A stretch of DNA of 9,404 nt, from NCBI GenBank assembly GCA_905236225.1, contig CAJOPM010000206.1:1-9404 (forward strand). The letters are read 5' to 3'. The notes under the pieces were generated by a model, which searched no databases, was not told the DNA's origin, and saw only the letters and a list, made by a program, of their open reading frames with translations. Positions 1-7,080 of this stretch are shown here, one piece after another; position 1 is the stretch's first letter, and each line of letters begins with the position of its first letter. Origin of the DNA: an uncultured Eubacterium sp. Its GTDB lineage: Bacteria > Bacillota > Clostridia > Lachnospirales > Lachnospiraceae. Position numbers and translations under genes: made by a program.

Positions 1-11
1 TATTTGTAATG

Positions 12-20
12 TGTTATAAT
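12..20 (+). promoter_or_regulatory. Extended -10 promoter element immediately before the histidine kinase gene
   Basis: The sequence TGTTATAAT matches the extended -10 consensus TGnTATAAT exactly. The -35 region would lie off the left edge, so it cannot be checked. The final T of the -10 box is 7 nt before the kinase ATG, so initiation at the usual distance would fall on or next to the start codon and give a leaderless or nearly leaderless mRNA. Consistent with this, there is no Shine-Dalgarno sequence between the -10 box and the ATG. A chance TATAAT in AT-rich DNA remains possible. Confidence 0.5.
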
Positions 21-27
21 AACTACT

Positions 28-1518
28 ATGAAGATTAGAACCAAGCTTATTATAGCATTTTGTATTATTATTATAGTTCCTGTTACGGCAGCGTGTATTA
101 TATTTGGTGTCGTAAACAGGATGCAGCTTAATGAAATTAACAGCCTCTATGTTATTCGCGGTAATACAGGATATTATATGGCAAGCACCATTCAGTTGCT
201 TAATCAGATTACGGTAAATGAAGAGGGATTTTACGAGGAGATTGCCACAGATAATCCGCAGAGGCTGACAGATAGCGAGTTTTTGGTAAATGAAAACGAA
301 AGACTTGTGGAAAAGAACTGCTATCTCATACTTAAGCAGGGAGAGAGCATTGTATATAGCGGTATGCCGAAGGATAAAAAAGCGCCCGAAGATCTTACTG
401 TTTACAGTGATGTTTATGATCAGGGATATGTTGGAATGTTTATAGATGCCAAGGCACATACACTTGTCAAACAGGTTAATTTTATTGCAGATACCCAGCA
501 GTATAATCTGTTTATAGTTACTGATTTTAATTCTGTAACGCCGAGGCTTAATGCAATGCTTCTTGATATGGCAGCAGCTATATTGCTGGTGCTGTTCTTT
601 ACGGCGCTATTGTTTTTGGTATGGATTTATCAAAGTATTCTAAATCCGATAAATCAAATGCAGGAGGCGTCTCGCAAAATAACTGAAGGCAATTATGATT
701 TTGAAATAAAAAAGAGCGGAAAAGACGAGCTTTCCGAGGTACTCTCTTCTTTTGAACAAATGAGGATAGGTCTTAAGACAAGTGCAGAAGAAAAGATTGT
801 CTCTGAAAGAGAAAACCGCATTTTGATAAGCAACATTTCGCATGATCTTAAAACTCCGATTACAGCTATTAAGGGATATGTTGAAGGGATTATGGACGGA
901 GTTGCCGATACTCCCGAAAAAATGGACAAATATCTTAAGACCATATATAATAAAGCGAATGAGATGAACCATCTTATTAATGAGCTTACGCTTTATTCAA
1001 ATATTGACACCAATCGTATCCCATACAATTTTACCCGTCTTAATATTACGGACTATTTTGACGATTGTATCAGGGAGACCAGGATGGATTTAGAACAAAA
1101 AGAGATAGTGCTTGCTTATTTTAATTATGTAGAAGCAGACACCAGGATTATAGCAGATCCGGAGCAGCTAAGACGTGTGGTTAACAATATAGTTGGCAAC
1201 TCTATCAAATATATGGGTGATGATACTAAGAATCCGTTTATAAACATTCGCATAAAAGACGTGGGGGACTTTGTGCAAATTGAGGTTGAAGATAACGGAC
1301 AGGGTATTAATTCAGAAGATTTGCCATATATATTTGACAGGTTTTACAGAGCCGATGCTTCGAGAAATTCATCAAAGGGCGGCAGTGGTATAGGACTTTC
1401 CATTGTTAAGAAAATAATAGAAGATCACGGTGGCAAGATTTGGGCCACAAGCAAAGAGGGGATAGGTACGGTTATGTATTTCGTGCTGCGAAAATATCAG
1501 GAGGTTATAGATGAGTAA
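28..1518 (+). CDS. Membrane sensor histidine kinase (HAMP, HisKA, HATPase_c)
   Basis: This is a two-component sensor kinase that should autophosphorylate on a histidine in response to an unknown extracellular signal and pass the phosphate to the regulator encoded next. Of its 496 residues, a hydrophobic segment at about 7-28 and a second at about 179-201 bracket an extracytoplasmic domain of about 150 residues that I cannot assign to a family. A HAMP-like linker follows at about 202-255. The H-box SHDLKTP puts the phosphoacceptor at His272. The catalytic domain has an N-box around Asn391, the G1 box DNGQGI (422-427), an F-box-like YIFDRFYR and the G2 box GGSGIGLSIV (451-460), so it looks fully active. 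The ATG at 28 is chosen because an in-frame stop lies at 7-9 and the next internal ATG (121) would delete the first membrane segment. No ribosome binding site is visible. The gene overlaps the regulator gene by 8 bp. The signal and target genes are unknown. Confidence 0.95.
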   Translation: MKIRTKLIIAFCIIIIVPVTAACIIFGVVNRMQLNEINSLYVIRGNTGYYMASTIQLLNQITVNEEGFYEEIATDNPQRLTDSEFLVNENERLVEKNCYLILKQGESIVYSGMPKDKKAPEDLTVYSDVYDQGYVGMFIDAKAHTLVKQVNFIADTQQYNLFIVTDFNSVTPRLNAMLLDMAAAILLVLFFTALLFLVWIYQSILNPINQMQEASRKITEGNYDFEIKKSGKDELSEVLSSFEQMRIGLKTSAEEKIVSERENRILISNISHDLKTPITAIKGYVEGIMDGVADTPEKMDKYLKTIYNKANEMNHLINELTLYSNIDTNRIPYNFTRLNITDYFDDCIRETRMDLEQKEIVLAYFNYVEADTRIIADPEQLRRVVNNIVGNSIKYMGDDTKNPFINIRIKDVGDFVQIEVEDNGQGINSEDLPYIFDRFYRADASRNSSKGGSGIGLSIVKKIIEDHGGKIWATSKEGIGTVMYFVLRKYQEVIDE

Positions 1519-2200
1519 AATACTTATTGTTGAAGATGAAGAAGCAATTGCTGAACTTGAAAGAGATTATTTAGAGCTTTCCGGTTATGAAGTCGTAATA
1601 GAGAATAATGGCAAGAGCGGACTTGATAAGGCTCTTCATGACAGTTATGATTTGCTCATACTTGATTTGATGTTGCCGCAGGTAGACGGCTTCGAAATTT
1701 GCAAGAAGGTCAGAGAAGCTAAGAATGTTCCGGTAATTATGGTTTCTGCAAAAAAGGATGATGTAGATAAGATTAGGGGATTAGGACTTGGCGCTGATGA
1801 TTACATGACAAAGCCATTTTCTCCAAGTGAGCTGGTTGCCAGAGTTAAGGCTCATCTTGCAAGATACGACAGACTTCTGTCAAGCAACTCACCTGATAAC
1901 GACATACTTGAAATCAGAGGAATCAAGCTTGACAAGACGGCAAGGCGCATCTGGGTCAATGGCGAAGAAAAGCAGCTTACGGCTAAGGAATTTGATGTAC
2001 TTTCGTTTCTCGCTATGAACCCTAATCATGTGTTTACAAAAGAGCAGCTGTTTAAAGAGCTGTGGGGTACGGATATGGTAGGAGATATTGCAACGGTTAC
2101 CGTACATATTAAAAAACTTCGCGAGAAGATAGAGATGGATTCTACCAATCCTCAATACATAGAGACAATTTGGGGAGTAGGTTACAGGTTCAGATTATGA
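1511..2200 (+). CDS. OmpR/PhoB-family response regulator
   Basis: This 229-residue DNA-binding response regulator is the expected partner of the overlapping kinase. The receiver domain (about 1-117) has the acidic pocket Glu8/Asp9, phosphoacceptor Asp52 in the string LLILDLMLP, switch Ser79, and Lys101 in TKP. The C-terminal part (about 132-229) is a winged-helix effector of the OmpR/PhoB type, with LTAKEFDVLSFLAMNP, the recognition-helix region TVTVHIKKLREKIE and the terminal wing IETIWGVGYRF. Translation starts at an ATG 8 bp inside the kinase gene, after a strong AGGAGG (1499-1504), so the two proteins should be made in a coupled ratio. Its own stop overlaps the start of the pseudouridine synthase gene (ATGA). 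The family usually dimerises on direct repeats near promoters. The regulon cannot be read from this window, and no obvious tandem operator is seen near the first promoter. Confidence 0.95.
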   Translation: MSKILIVEDEEAIAELERDYLELSGYEVVIENNGKSGLDKALHDSYDLLILDLMLPQVDGFEICKKVREAKNVPVIMVSAKKDDVDKIRGLGLGADDYMTKPFSPSELVARVKAHLARYDRLLSSNSPDNDILEIRGIKLDKTARRIWVNGEEKQLTAKEFDVLSFLAMNPNHVFTKEQLFKELWGTDMVGDIATVTVHIKKLREKIEMDSTNPQYIETIWGVGYRFRL

Positions 2201-2874
2201 TAAATCCTAAAATTATATATGAGGATGAAGATATAGCTGTTATATATAAACCTGCAGCATTTCCCTCGCAGAGCGCCGACATCACTAAAGATGATGTGGT
2301 AAGTTTTTTGAAAAAACATATTTCAAAGCAAGGCATAAAGCCATATGTTGCGCTTATTTCACGGCTTGATCAGCCTGTAGAGGGACTGATGGTACTTGCA
2401 AAAAACAAGATAGCGGGTGCAAACTTGTCAAAGCAGATGCAAAACCGTAAGATAGAAAAAATATACTTATCTGCTATAAAAGGTAAAATAGACCCGCCAT
2501 CCGGAACTATGGAGGACTATCTTGTTAAGGATAAACACAACAATATATCGAGGGTATGTAAAAAGAATGAGCCGGGGGCAAAAAGCGCCCGTCTTTTCTA
2601 TGAGACAGTTTCTCAAATGGATGATAAATCTTTAGTTAGGATTAAACTCGATACCGGAAGACATCATCAAATTAGGGTGCAGTTTGCCACAAGAGGATAT
2701 CCGCTTTTAGGAGACAGAAAATATTCCCGGGAAAATGATGTCGCCTCGGCTATTGCATTGTGCTGCGAGCGCATCATATTTACACATCCTAAGACTAACA
2801 AAAAAATGGATTATAAAATAGAGCCAAACGGCGATATTTTCAAAATATTTAATAAAAGTATTAAGGAGCAATAA
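2197..2874 (+). CDS. RluA-family RNA pseudouridine synthase, single-domain variant
   Basis: The enzyme probably isomerises uridine to pseudouridine in rRNA or tRNA. The 225-residue product has the RluA-family catalytic loop SRLDQPVEG, with the nucleophilic Asp at 58, followed by LMVLAKN. It also has the conserved tyrosine in KIYLSAIKG (Tyr90) and the signature TGRHHQIRVQF (153-163) with PLLGDRKY. The usual HRLDxxTSG loop is altered: Ser replaces His, and Val-Glu-Gly replaces Thr-Ser-Gly. There is no N-terminal S4 domain, so RNA recognition must come from the catalytic core or from partners. I chose the ATG at 2197, which overlaps the regulator stop as ATGA, rather than an in-frame TTG at 2170. 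Only a weak AGG (2186-2188) precedes it, so translation probably depends on coupling. The stop lies 1 nt before proS. The exact target uridine cannot be assigned. Confidence 0.85.
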   Translation: MINPKIIYEDEDIAVIYKPAAFPSQSADITKDDVVSFLKKHISKQGIKPYVALISRLDQPVEGLMVLAKNKIAGANLSKQMQNRKIEKIYLSAIKGKIDPPSGTMEDYLVKDKHNNISRVCKKNEPGAKSARLFYETVSQMDDKSLVRIKLDTGRHHQIRVQFATRGYPLLGDRKYSRENDVASAIALCCERIIFTHPKTNKKMDYKIEPNGDIFKIFNKSIKEQ

Positions 2875-2875
2875 A

Positions 2876-4315
2876 ATGTCAAAAGATAAGAAAATGGTAG
2901 AGGCGATTACATCAAGGGATGTAGATTTTGCCCAGTGGTATACAGACGTAGTTAAAAAAGCGGATTTAATTGCGTATTCAAGCATCAAAGGATGTACGAT
3001 ATTTAAGCCGGCCGGATTTGCTATATGGGAGAATATCAAAGCTGAGCTTGACAAAAGATTTAAAGAGACTGGTGTTGAGAATGTATATATGCCGGTGTTT
3101 ATCCCGGAGAGTCTGCTTCAAAAAGAAAAAGATCACGTCGAGGGATTTGCGCCCGAAGTTGCGTGGGTGACAATGGGAGGAGTAAATAATCTTACGGAGA
3201 GACTATGCGTGCGTCCGACGTCAGAGACGGTATTTTGTGATTTTTATAAAGATGACATTCAGTCCTACAGAGATTTGCCGAGAGTATATAATCAGTGGTG
3301 CTCGGTAGTCAGATGGGAAAAAGAGACTCGTCCTTTCCTAAGAACCAGAGAGTTTTTGTGGCAGGAAGGGCATACAGCTCATGCGACATTTGAAGAGGCA
3401 GAAAACAGAACCAAGCAAATGCTTGATATTTATGCTACATTTTTAGAGGACTTTTTGGCTATTCCTGTTGTTAAAGGAATTAAAACAGAAAAAGAAAAGT
3501 TTGCCGGAGCACAGTCTACATATACGGTTGAGTCACTTATGTATGACGGTAAGGCACTTCAGTCTGCGACAAGCCATAATTTCGGAGACGGATTTGCAAA
3601 GGCTTTTGGCATACAATATACGGATAAAGATAATACGCTCAAATATGTTTATCAGACATCATGGGGAATGACAACGAGAACCATAGGTGCACTTATTATG
3701 GTTCATGGCGATGATAACGGGCTTAAGCTTCCGCCGCGTGTTGCACCGACACAGGTTATGGTTGTTCCTATACTTCAGAAAAAAGAAGGCGTGCTTGATA
3801 AAGCTTATGAGTTAAAGGACAGACTTTCAAAGGTCTGCAGAGTAAAGGTGGACGATACCGACAAGAGCCCGGGATGGAAATTCTCTGAGCAGGAGATGAG
3901 AGGAATACCGCTAAGAGTTGAGATAGGTCCTAAGGATATTGAAAACAATCAGGCGGTTTTGGTAAGACGCGATACCAATGAAAAGATTACGATAGATTTA
4001 GGTGATATAGAAGCTAAGGTAAGCAAGCTTCTTGAGACTATACAAAATGATATGTATCAGGTGGCAAAAGATTATCTTAATACACATATAAGCGACGCAC
4101 ATAATTATGATGAATTCACAGACGCTATTGAAAACAAGCCGGGATTTGTGCGTGCTATGTGGTGCGGTAATCGCGAATGTGAAGACAAGATCAAAGAAGA
4201 GACGACGGCGACATCAAGGTGTATACCGTTTGGAGATGATACCTGCCTTTCGGATAAATGCGTTTGCTGCGGCAAACCTGCTAAAAAGCTGGTTTACTGG
4301 GGCAAAGCATACTAA
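2876..4315 (+). CDS. proS: Prolyl-tRNA synthetase, short archaeal/eukaryal-type (type 3)
   Basis: This cytoplasmic class II aminoacyl-tRNA synthetase charges tRNA-Pro with proline. The catalytic core holds the proline-binding RPTSE (113-117), motif 2 in RTREFLWQEGHTAHA (156-170) and motif 3 around GALIMVHGDDNGLKLPPRVAP (271-291). Motif 3 runs directly into the anticodon-binding domain (about 292-395). The C-terminal domain carries a probable zinc site with Cys430, Cys435 and the cluster Cys462/464/465, and the protein ends in Tyr479, as is typical of the archaeal/eukaryal type. At 479 residues it lacks the roughly 180-residue editing insertion found between motifs 2 and 3 in the common bacterial form. 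Misacylated Ala-tRNA-Pro would therefore need clearing by a separate factor, which is not present here. AAGGAG (2863-2868) sits 7 nt before the ATG. The gene is almost fused to the upstream rlu gene and lies 15 nt before cca. Confidence 0.97.
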   Translation: MSKDKKMVEAITSRDVDFAQWYTDVVKKADLIAYSSIKGCTIFKPAGFAIWENIKAELDKRFKETGVENVYMPVFIPESLLQKEKDHVEGFAPEVAWVTMGGVNNLTERLCVRPTSETVFCDFYKDDIQSYRDLPRVYNQWCSVVRWEKETRPFLRTREFLWQEGHTAHATFEEAENRTKQMLDIYATFLEDFLAIPVVKGIKTEKEKFAGAQSTYTVESLMYDGKALQSATSHNFGDGFAKAFGIQYTDKDNTLKYVYQTSWGMTTRTIGALIMVHGDDNGLKLPPRVAPTQVMVVPILQKKEGVLDKAYELKDRLSKVCRVKVDDTDKSPGWKFSEQEMRGIPLRVEIGPKDIENNQAVLVRRDTNEKITIDLGDIEAKVSKLLETIQNDMYQVAKDYLNTHISDAHNYDEFTDAIENKPGFVRAMWCGNRECEDKIKEETTATSRCIPFGDDTCLSDKCVCCGKPAKKLVYWGKAY

Positions 4316-4330
4316 GGAGTTGATGGCGGA

Positions 4331-5689
4331 ATGGATAATATACAAATAAATATGCCGGATGATGTCAAAAAGATTATATCCATTCTTGCTGAAAATGGAT
4401 TTGAAGCATATGCGGTAGGGGGATGCGTTAGAGACAGTTTATTGGGAAGGAATCCGGATGATTGGGATGTCACGACTAACGCCCTTCCGCATCAAATAAA
4501 AAAAATATTTATGCGCACCGTTGACACCGGAATTAAGCACGGTACAGTCACGGTGCTTTTTGGTAATGGAGCCTATGAAGTTACTACATACAGAATAGAC
4601 GGAAAATATACAGACAACAGGCATCCGGACGATGTTACATTTACAGCATCTTTAGAAGAAGATTTAAAAAGGCGTGATTTTACAATCAACGCTATGGCAT
4701 ACAATGATGAAAATGGGCTTATAGACATATTTGGAGCAAGAGATGATCTTCTTAAAAAGAAAATCAGATGCGTAGGTGAAGCAAAAGAGAGATTCTTAGA
4801 AGATGCGCTTAGAATGATGAGGGCGGTAAGGTTCGCTGCGCAGTTGGGATTTGATATTGATAAAGACACCTACAATGCTATAAGTCTTTTATCAAAGAAC
4901 ATAACGAATGTCAGTGCGGAAAGAATATGCAGTGAGCTTAAGAAATTGCTTTTATCGGAAAATCCCCAGATGATAAGGCTGCTTTATGAAAGCGGTATCA
5001 CGGCTCATATTTTGCCGGAGTTTGACATAATGATGAATACTGCACAAAATAATCCTCATCATATATACAGCGTAGGAGAACATACAATAGAGAGCCTTAG
5101 ATTTGTTAAGGCCGATGTTGTGCTCAGATTTGCCATGCTGCTGCATGATGTGGGAAAGCCCGATACAAAAAAGACGGACGATAAAGGGATGGATCATTTT
5201 TGCGGTCATCCTATGCGCGGCGAGAAGATGGCGAATAATATAATGCACCGTCTTAAATTTGATAACATTACGAGGAAGGCAGTTTGCAGACTGGTAAGGT
5301 GGCATGATGACAGGCCTCCTCTAAGCGAAGTGTCTATCAGGAAGGCAATATTTAAGATTGGAGTTGAGGCATATCCCGACCTTTTTGCCATCAAGAGAGC
5401 TGATATGCTTGCGCAGAGCACAAAGTGGCGCGCTGAAAAAGAAGCATATATAGATGAGTATGAAGCAATCTATAACAGGATTATTAAAAGAGGAGACTGC
5501 CTTAGCATTAAGGAGCTTAAGATAAACGGCACGGATATTATTAATCTTGGGGAAACTCAGGGCAGGCACATAGGCGATATATTAAGCCGCATATTAGAAC
5601 ATGTTATTACAAAACCAGAAGATAATAACAGGGAAATATTACTTGATATGGCAAGAAAATTTGTAAATGTGTATAATAAAAACAAGTGA
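4331..5689 (+). CDS. cca: tRNA CCA-adding nucleotidyltransferase with HD domain
   Basis: The enzyme adds or repairs the 3'-terminal CCA of tRNAs. It is a class II nucleotidyltransferase of 452 residues. The head has GGCVRD (30-35) and catalytic aspartates Asp44 and Asp46 in DDWDV. An intact flexible loop (about 91-108, YTDNRHPDDVTF) leads to RRDFTINAMAY (114-124). The nucleotide-selecting EDxxR motif is Glu157/Asp158/Arg161, the same arrangement as in the Bacillus enzyme. The retained loop argues against a CC-only enzyme, since those are known to have lost it. An HD phosphohydrolase-type domain follows at about 247-365, with His251, His272-Asp273 and His293, then an RNA-binding tail. The ATG at 4331 lies 11 nt after AAGGAG, which overlaps the proS stop. 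An ATG at 4323 is out of frame and opens only an 8-codon ORF. Whether the HD domain is active cannot be judged here. Confidence 0.95.
   Translation: MDNIQINMPDDVKKIISILAENGFEAYAVGGCVRDSLLGRNPDDWDVTTNALPHQIKKIFMRTVDTGIKHGTVTVLFGNGAYEVTTYRIDGKYTDNRHPDDVTFTASLEEDLKRRDFTINAMAYNDENGLIDIFGARDDLLKKKIRCVGEAKERFLEDALRMMRAVRFAAQLGFDIDKDTYNAISLLSKNITNVSAERICSELKKLLLSENPQMIRLLYESGITAHILPEFDIMMNTAQNNPHHIYSVGEHTIESLRFVKADVVLRFAMLLHDVGKPDTKKTDDKGMDHFCGHPMRGEKMANNIMHRLKFDNITRKAVCRLVRWHDDRPPLSEVSIRKAIFKIGVEAYPDLFAIKRADMLAQSTKWRAEKEAYIDEYEAIYNRIIKRGDCLSIKELKINGTDIINLGETQGRHIGDILSRILEHVITKPEDNNREILLDMARKFVNVYNKNK
5648..5677 (+). promoter_or_regulatory. Possible promoter inside the end of cca, for the lipoprotein gene
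   Basis: A perfect TATAAT (5672-5677) lies 18 nt after ATGGCA (5648-5653), which matches four of six -35 consensus positions. Initiation would fall near 5684, giving a leader of about 75 nt that includes the hairpin at 5706-5740. It overlaps cca coding sequence, so the match could be chance in AT-rich codons. The 69-nt gap after cca is the largest break within the 28-8820 gene run, which makes a promoter here reasonable. Confidence 0.35.
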
Positions 5690-5705
5690 TAATATCAAAG
5701 CAAAC

Positions 5706-5740
5706 AAGGTTAGTGCCGCTGATGTTTTGGCGGTATCCTT
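5706..5740 (+). other. Possible RNA hairpin in the cca-lipoprotein gap
   Basis: AAGG (5706-5709) can pair with CCTT (5737-5740), and GTGCCGC (5713-5719) with GCGGTAT (5730-5736) using two G-U pairs. This leaves a 3-nt bulge (5710-5712) and a 10-nt loop. No uninterrupted T-run follows, so it is not a standard intrinsic terminator. It could be a weak attenuator, an RNA-processing site or chance pairing. The rest of the 69-nt gap shows only the AGGGA ribosome binding site (5749-5753). Confidence 0.3.
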
Positions 5741-5758
5741 TAGTTAACAGGGACTGAT

Positions 5759-7048
5759 ATGAATATAAAGATTATTTCATGCATTTTAACGTTTATATTA
5801 ATATTTTCCTTAGCAGGATGCGACTCATCCCTTTCAAGTTCCGGCAAAGGTCTGGTAAAGGGAAGCAGAGCCGGAGGCTCGGGGGCTGTTGAGACGGAAA
5901 AAAGCGCGGTGTCTGATTATGATGAGGCATCTGATGTCTACAGAATAGATGAGATTGATCAGCAAAATCAGGTTATCAGGTTTGAACAGCTCTCAACAGG
6001 TATTTTGGAAAAATACGCATATAATTCAGCCACATATATCTATGACAAGAACGGACGCTCTACAACGGTTGATTATCTTTATACGGGAATGCCGGTTACA
6101 TTTGAAGTGACCGAAAACAGTGAAAAATTAGAGTCCGTTACACAGTCTACTGCGCTGTGGACTATGAGCGATATTTATAATTTTGATGTGAACACGCAGG
6201 ATAATGCTTTCACAATCGGGACAACAGACTATATGCTGGTTTCGGAAACAAAGATATATAGAGGCAATGATCAGCTTACCTTTGAACAGTTGTCCGATCT
6301 TGATACAGTAACTATAGTGGGCGTTGCGAAGAAGATTTTATCTATAATAGTTACATCGGGACACGGAACTATAGAATTCTTAAATTCGGATGTTTTTGAA
6401 GGCGGATGGGTTACTGTAGGGACGCTCATTTCGCAGGAAGTGACGCCAGATATGTCTATTACGGTGCCTGAGGGTGAATATACAGTTGCGGTAGCAAAAG
6501 ATGGCATAGGTGATGATGTCGTAGTTAATGTTACTGAAGATCAGACCACTAAGATAGATTTGCAAAAATTTGCAAATACTAAGCCGCAGTATTGCAAGAT
6601 AAAGTTTAAAATACTTCAGGATAATGCGACGCTTTACGTTGACGCTAAGGAAACCAAAACAGAAAAAGAGATCACATTATCTTATGGAATACATGATTTG
6701 ATTGTAAAAGCAGACGGGTATTCTACATGGAACAGAAAACTTATGGTGAGCTCAAAAGAAGCTACGATAGTGATAGATTTAGATGCTGTCACTGATACGG
6801 AAGGTTCATCTTCCGATGATACTTCGACTTCGTCATCAAGCAGCAGCACCAGCGCAGGGTCACTTGCAGGAAGCGCGGCGGGATCATTGGCGGGAAGCTC
6901 GTCTTCGTCATCATCTTCGTCATCTTCTTCGGGGTCATCATCAAGTTCATATACAGACACTACTACGTCAGTCTCAACCGATACGCTCTCAACGCTGGGC
7001 GATTTGATCAGCACGTTGTCGGGATGGGATGATGACGATGATGATTAG
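5759..7048 (+). CDS. Secreted lipoprotein with PEGA-like domain, Ser-rich linker and Asp6 tail
   Basis: I do not recognise a named family for the whole 429-residue protein. It begins with a lipoprotein signal: a basic start, a hydrophobic core and the lipobox LAGC, with the lipidated Cys at 21. It is therefore expected on the outer face of the membrane. A Ser/Gly-rich stretch (22-50) leads to a beta-rich region (about 58-215), with repeated strand-turn patterns such as VYRIDEIDQQNQVIRFEQL. Residues about 216-270 and 278-342 both resemble PEGA-type beta repeats. The second has the typical order of KIKFKI, TLYVDA, LSYGIHDLIVKADGY and a final strand. Residues 349-397 are dominated by serine, including SLAGS twice and a run of 12 serines at 380-391. 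The C-terminus is GWDDDDDD. AGGGA (5749-5753) lies 5 nt before the ATG. A sugar-phosphate mutase gene follows after 32 nt, hinting at envelope or glycan work, but that is inference. Confidence 0.85.
   Translation: MNIKIISCILTFILIFSLAGCDSSLSSSGKGLVKGSRAGGSGAVETEKSAVSDYDEASDVYRIDEIDQQNQVIRFEQLSTGILEKYAYNSATYIYDKNGRSTTVDYLYTGMPVTFEVTENSEKLESVTQSTALWTMSDIYNFDVNTQDNAFTIGTTDYMLVSETKIYRGNDQLTFEQLSDLDTVTIVGVAKKILSIIVTSGHGTIEFLNSDVFEGGWVTVGTLISQEVTPDMSITVPEGEYTVAVAKDGIGDDVVVNVTEDQTTKIDLQKFANTKPQYCKIKFKILQDNATLYVDAKETKTEKEITLSYGIHDLIVKADGYSTWNRKLMVSSKEATIVIDLDAVTDTEGSSSDDTSTSSSSSSTSAGSLAGSAAGSLAGSSSSSSSSSSSSGSSSSSYTDTTTSVSTDTLSTLGDLISTLSGWDDDDDD
6803..6949 (+). repeat. Serine-codon-rich low-complexity tract within the lipoprotein gene
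   Basis: This stretch encodes residues 349-397, mostly serine with some Thr, Ala and Gly. Positions 6899-6931 are eleven consecutive TCN codons that mix TCG, TCT and TCA rather than repeating one trinucleotide. The mixture suggests selection for serine at the protein level, while still leaving short TCA and TCT/TCG runs that could slip. The same base pattern creates an artificial Asp/Glu-rich open frame on the minus strand and an Arg/His-rich one in another plus frame. Confidence 0.85.
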
Positions 7049-7080
7049 AATACATTGGGGACCAGGAACGGAGGTATTAG

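Noticed and set aside
2170..2196. Upstream TTG start for the pseudouridine synthase, adding nine residues
   Set aside because: The ATG at 2197 forms the typical ATGA overlap with the regulator stop and the homologous region begins just after it. The extra residues are simply the regulator's coding sequence read in another frame.
2707..3054. Minus-strand ORF across the rlu-proS junction
   Set aside because: It is antisense to two well-supported genes and has no domain or start signal.
4323..4349. Small ORF starting at the ATG 8 nt before cca
   Set aside because: It is only eight codons, is out of frame with cca, and the AAGGAG is too close to it (3 nt) to serve it well.
6783..7007. Arg/His-rich plus-strand ORF inside the lipoprotein gene
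   Set aside because: It is a frame shadow of the serine-rich tract, with low complexity and no initiation signal.
6682..7014. Acidic minus-strand ORF opposite the lipoprotein gene
   Set aside because: It is the complement of TCN serine codons, which read as GAN (Asp/Glu). It has no ribosome binding site and no recognisable domain.
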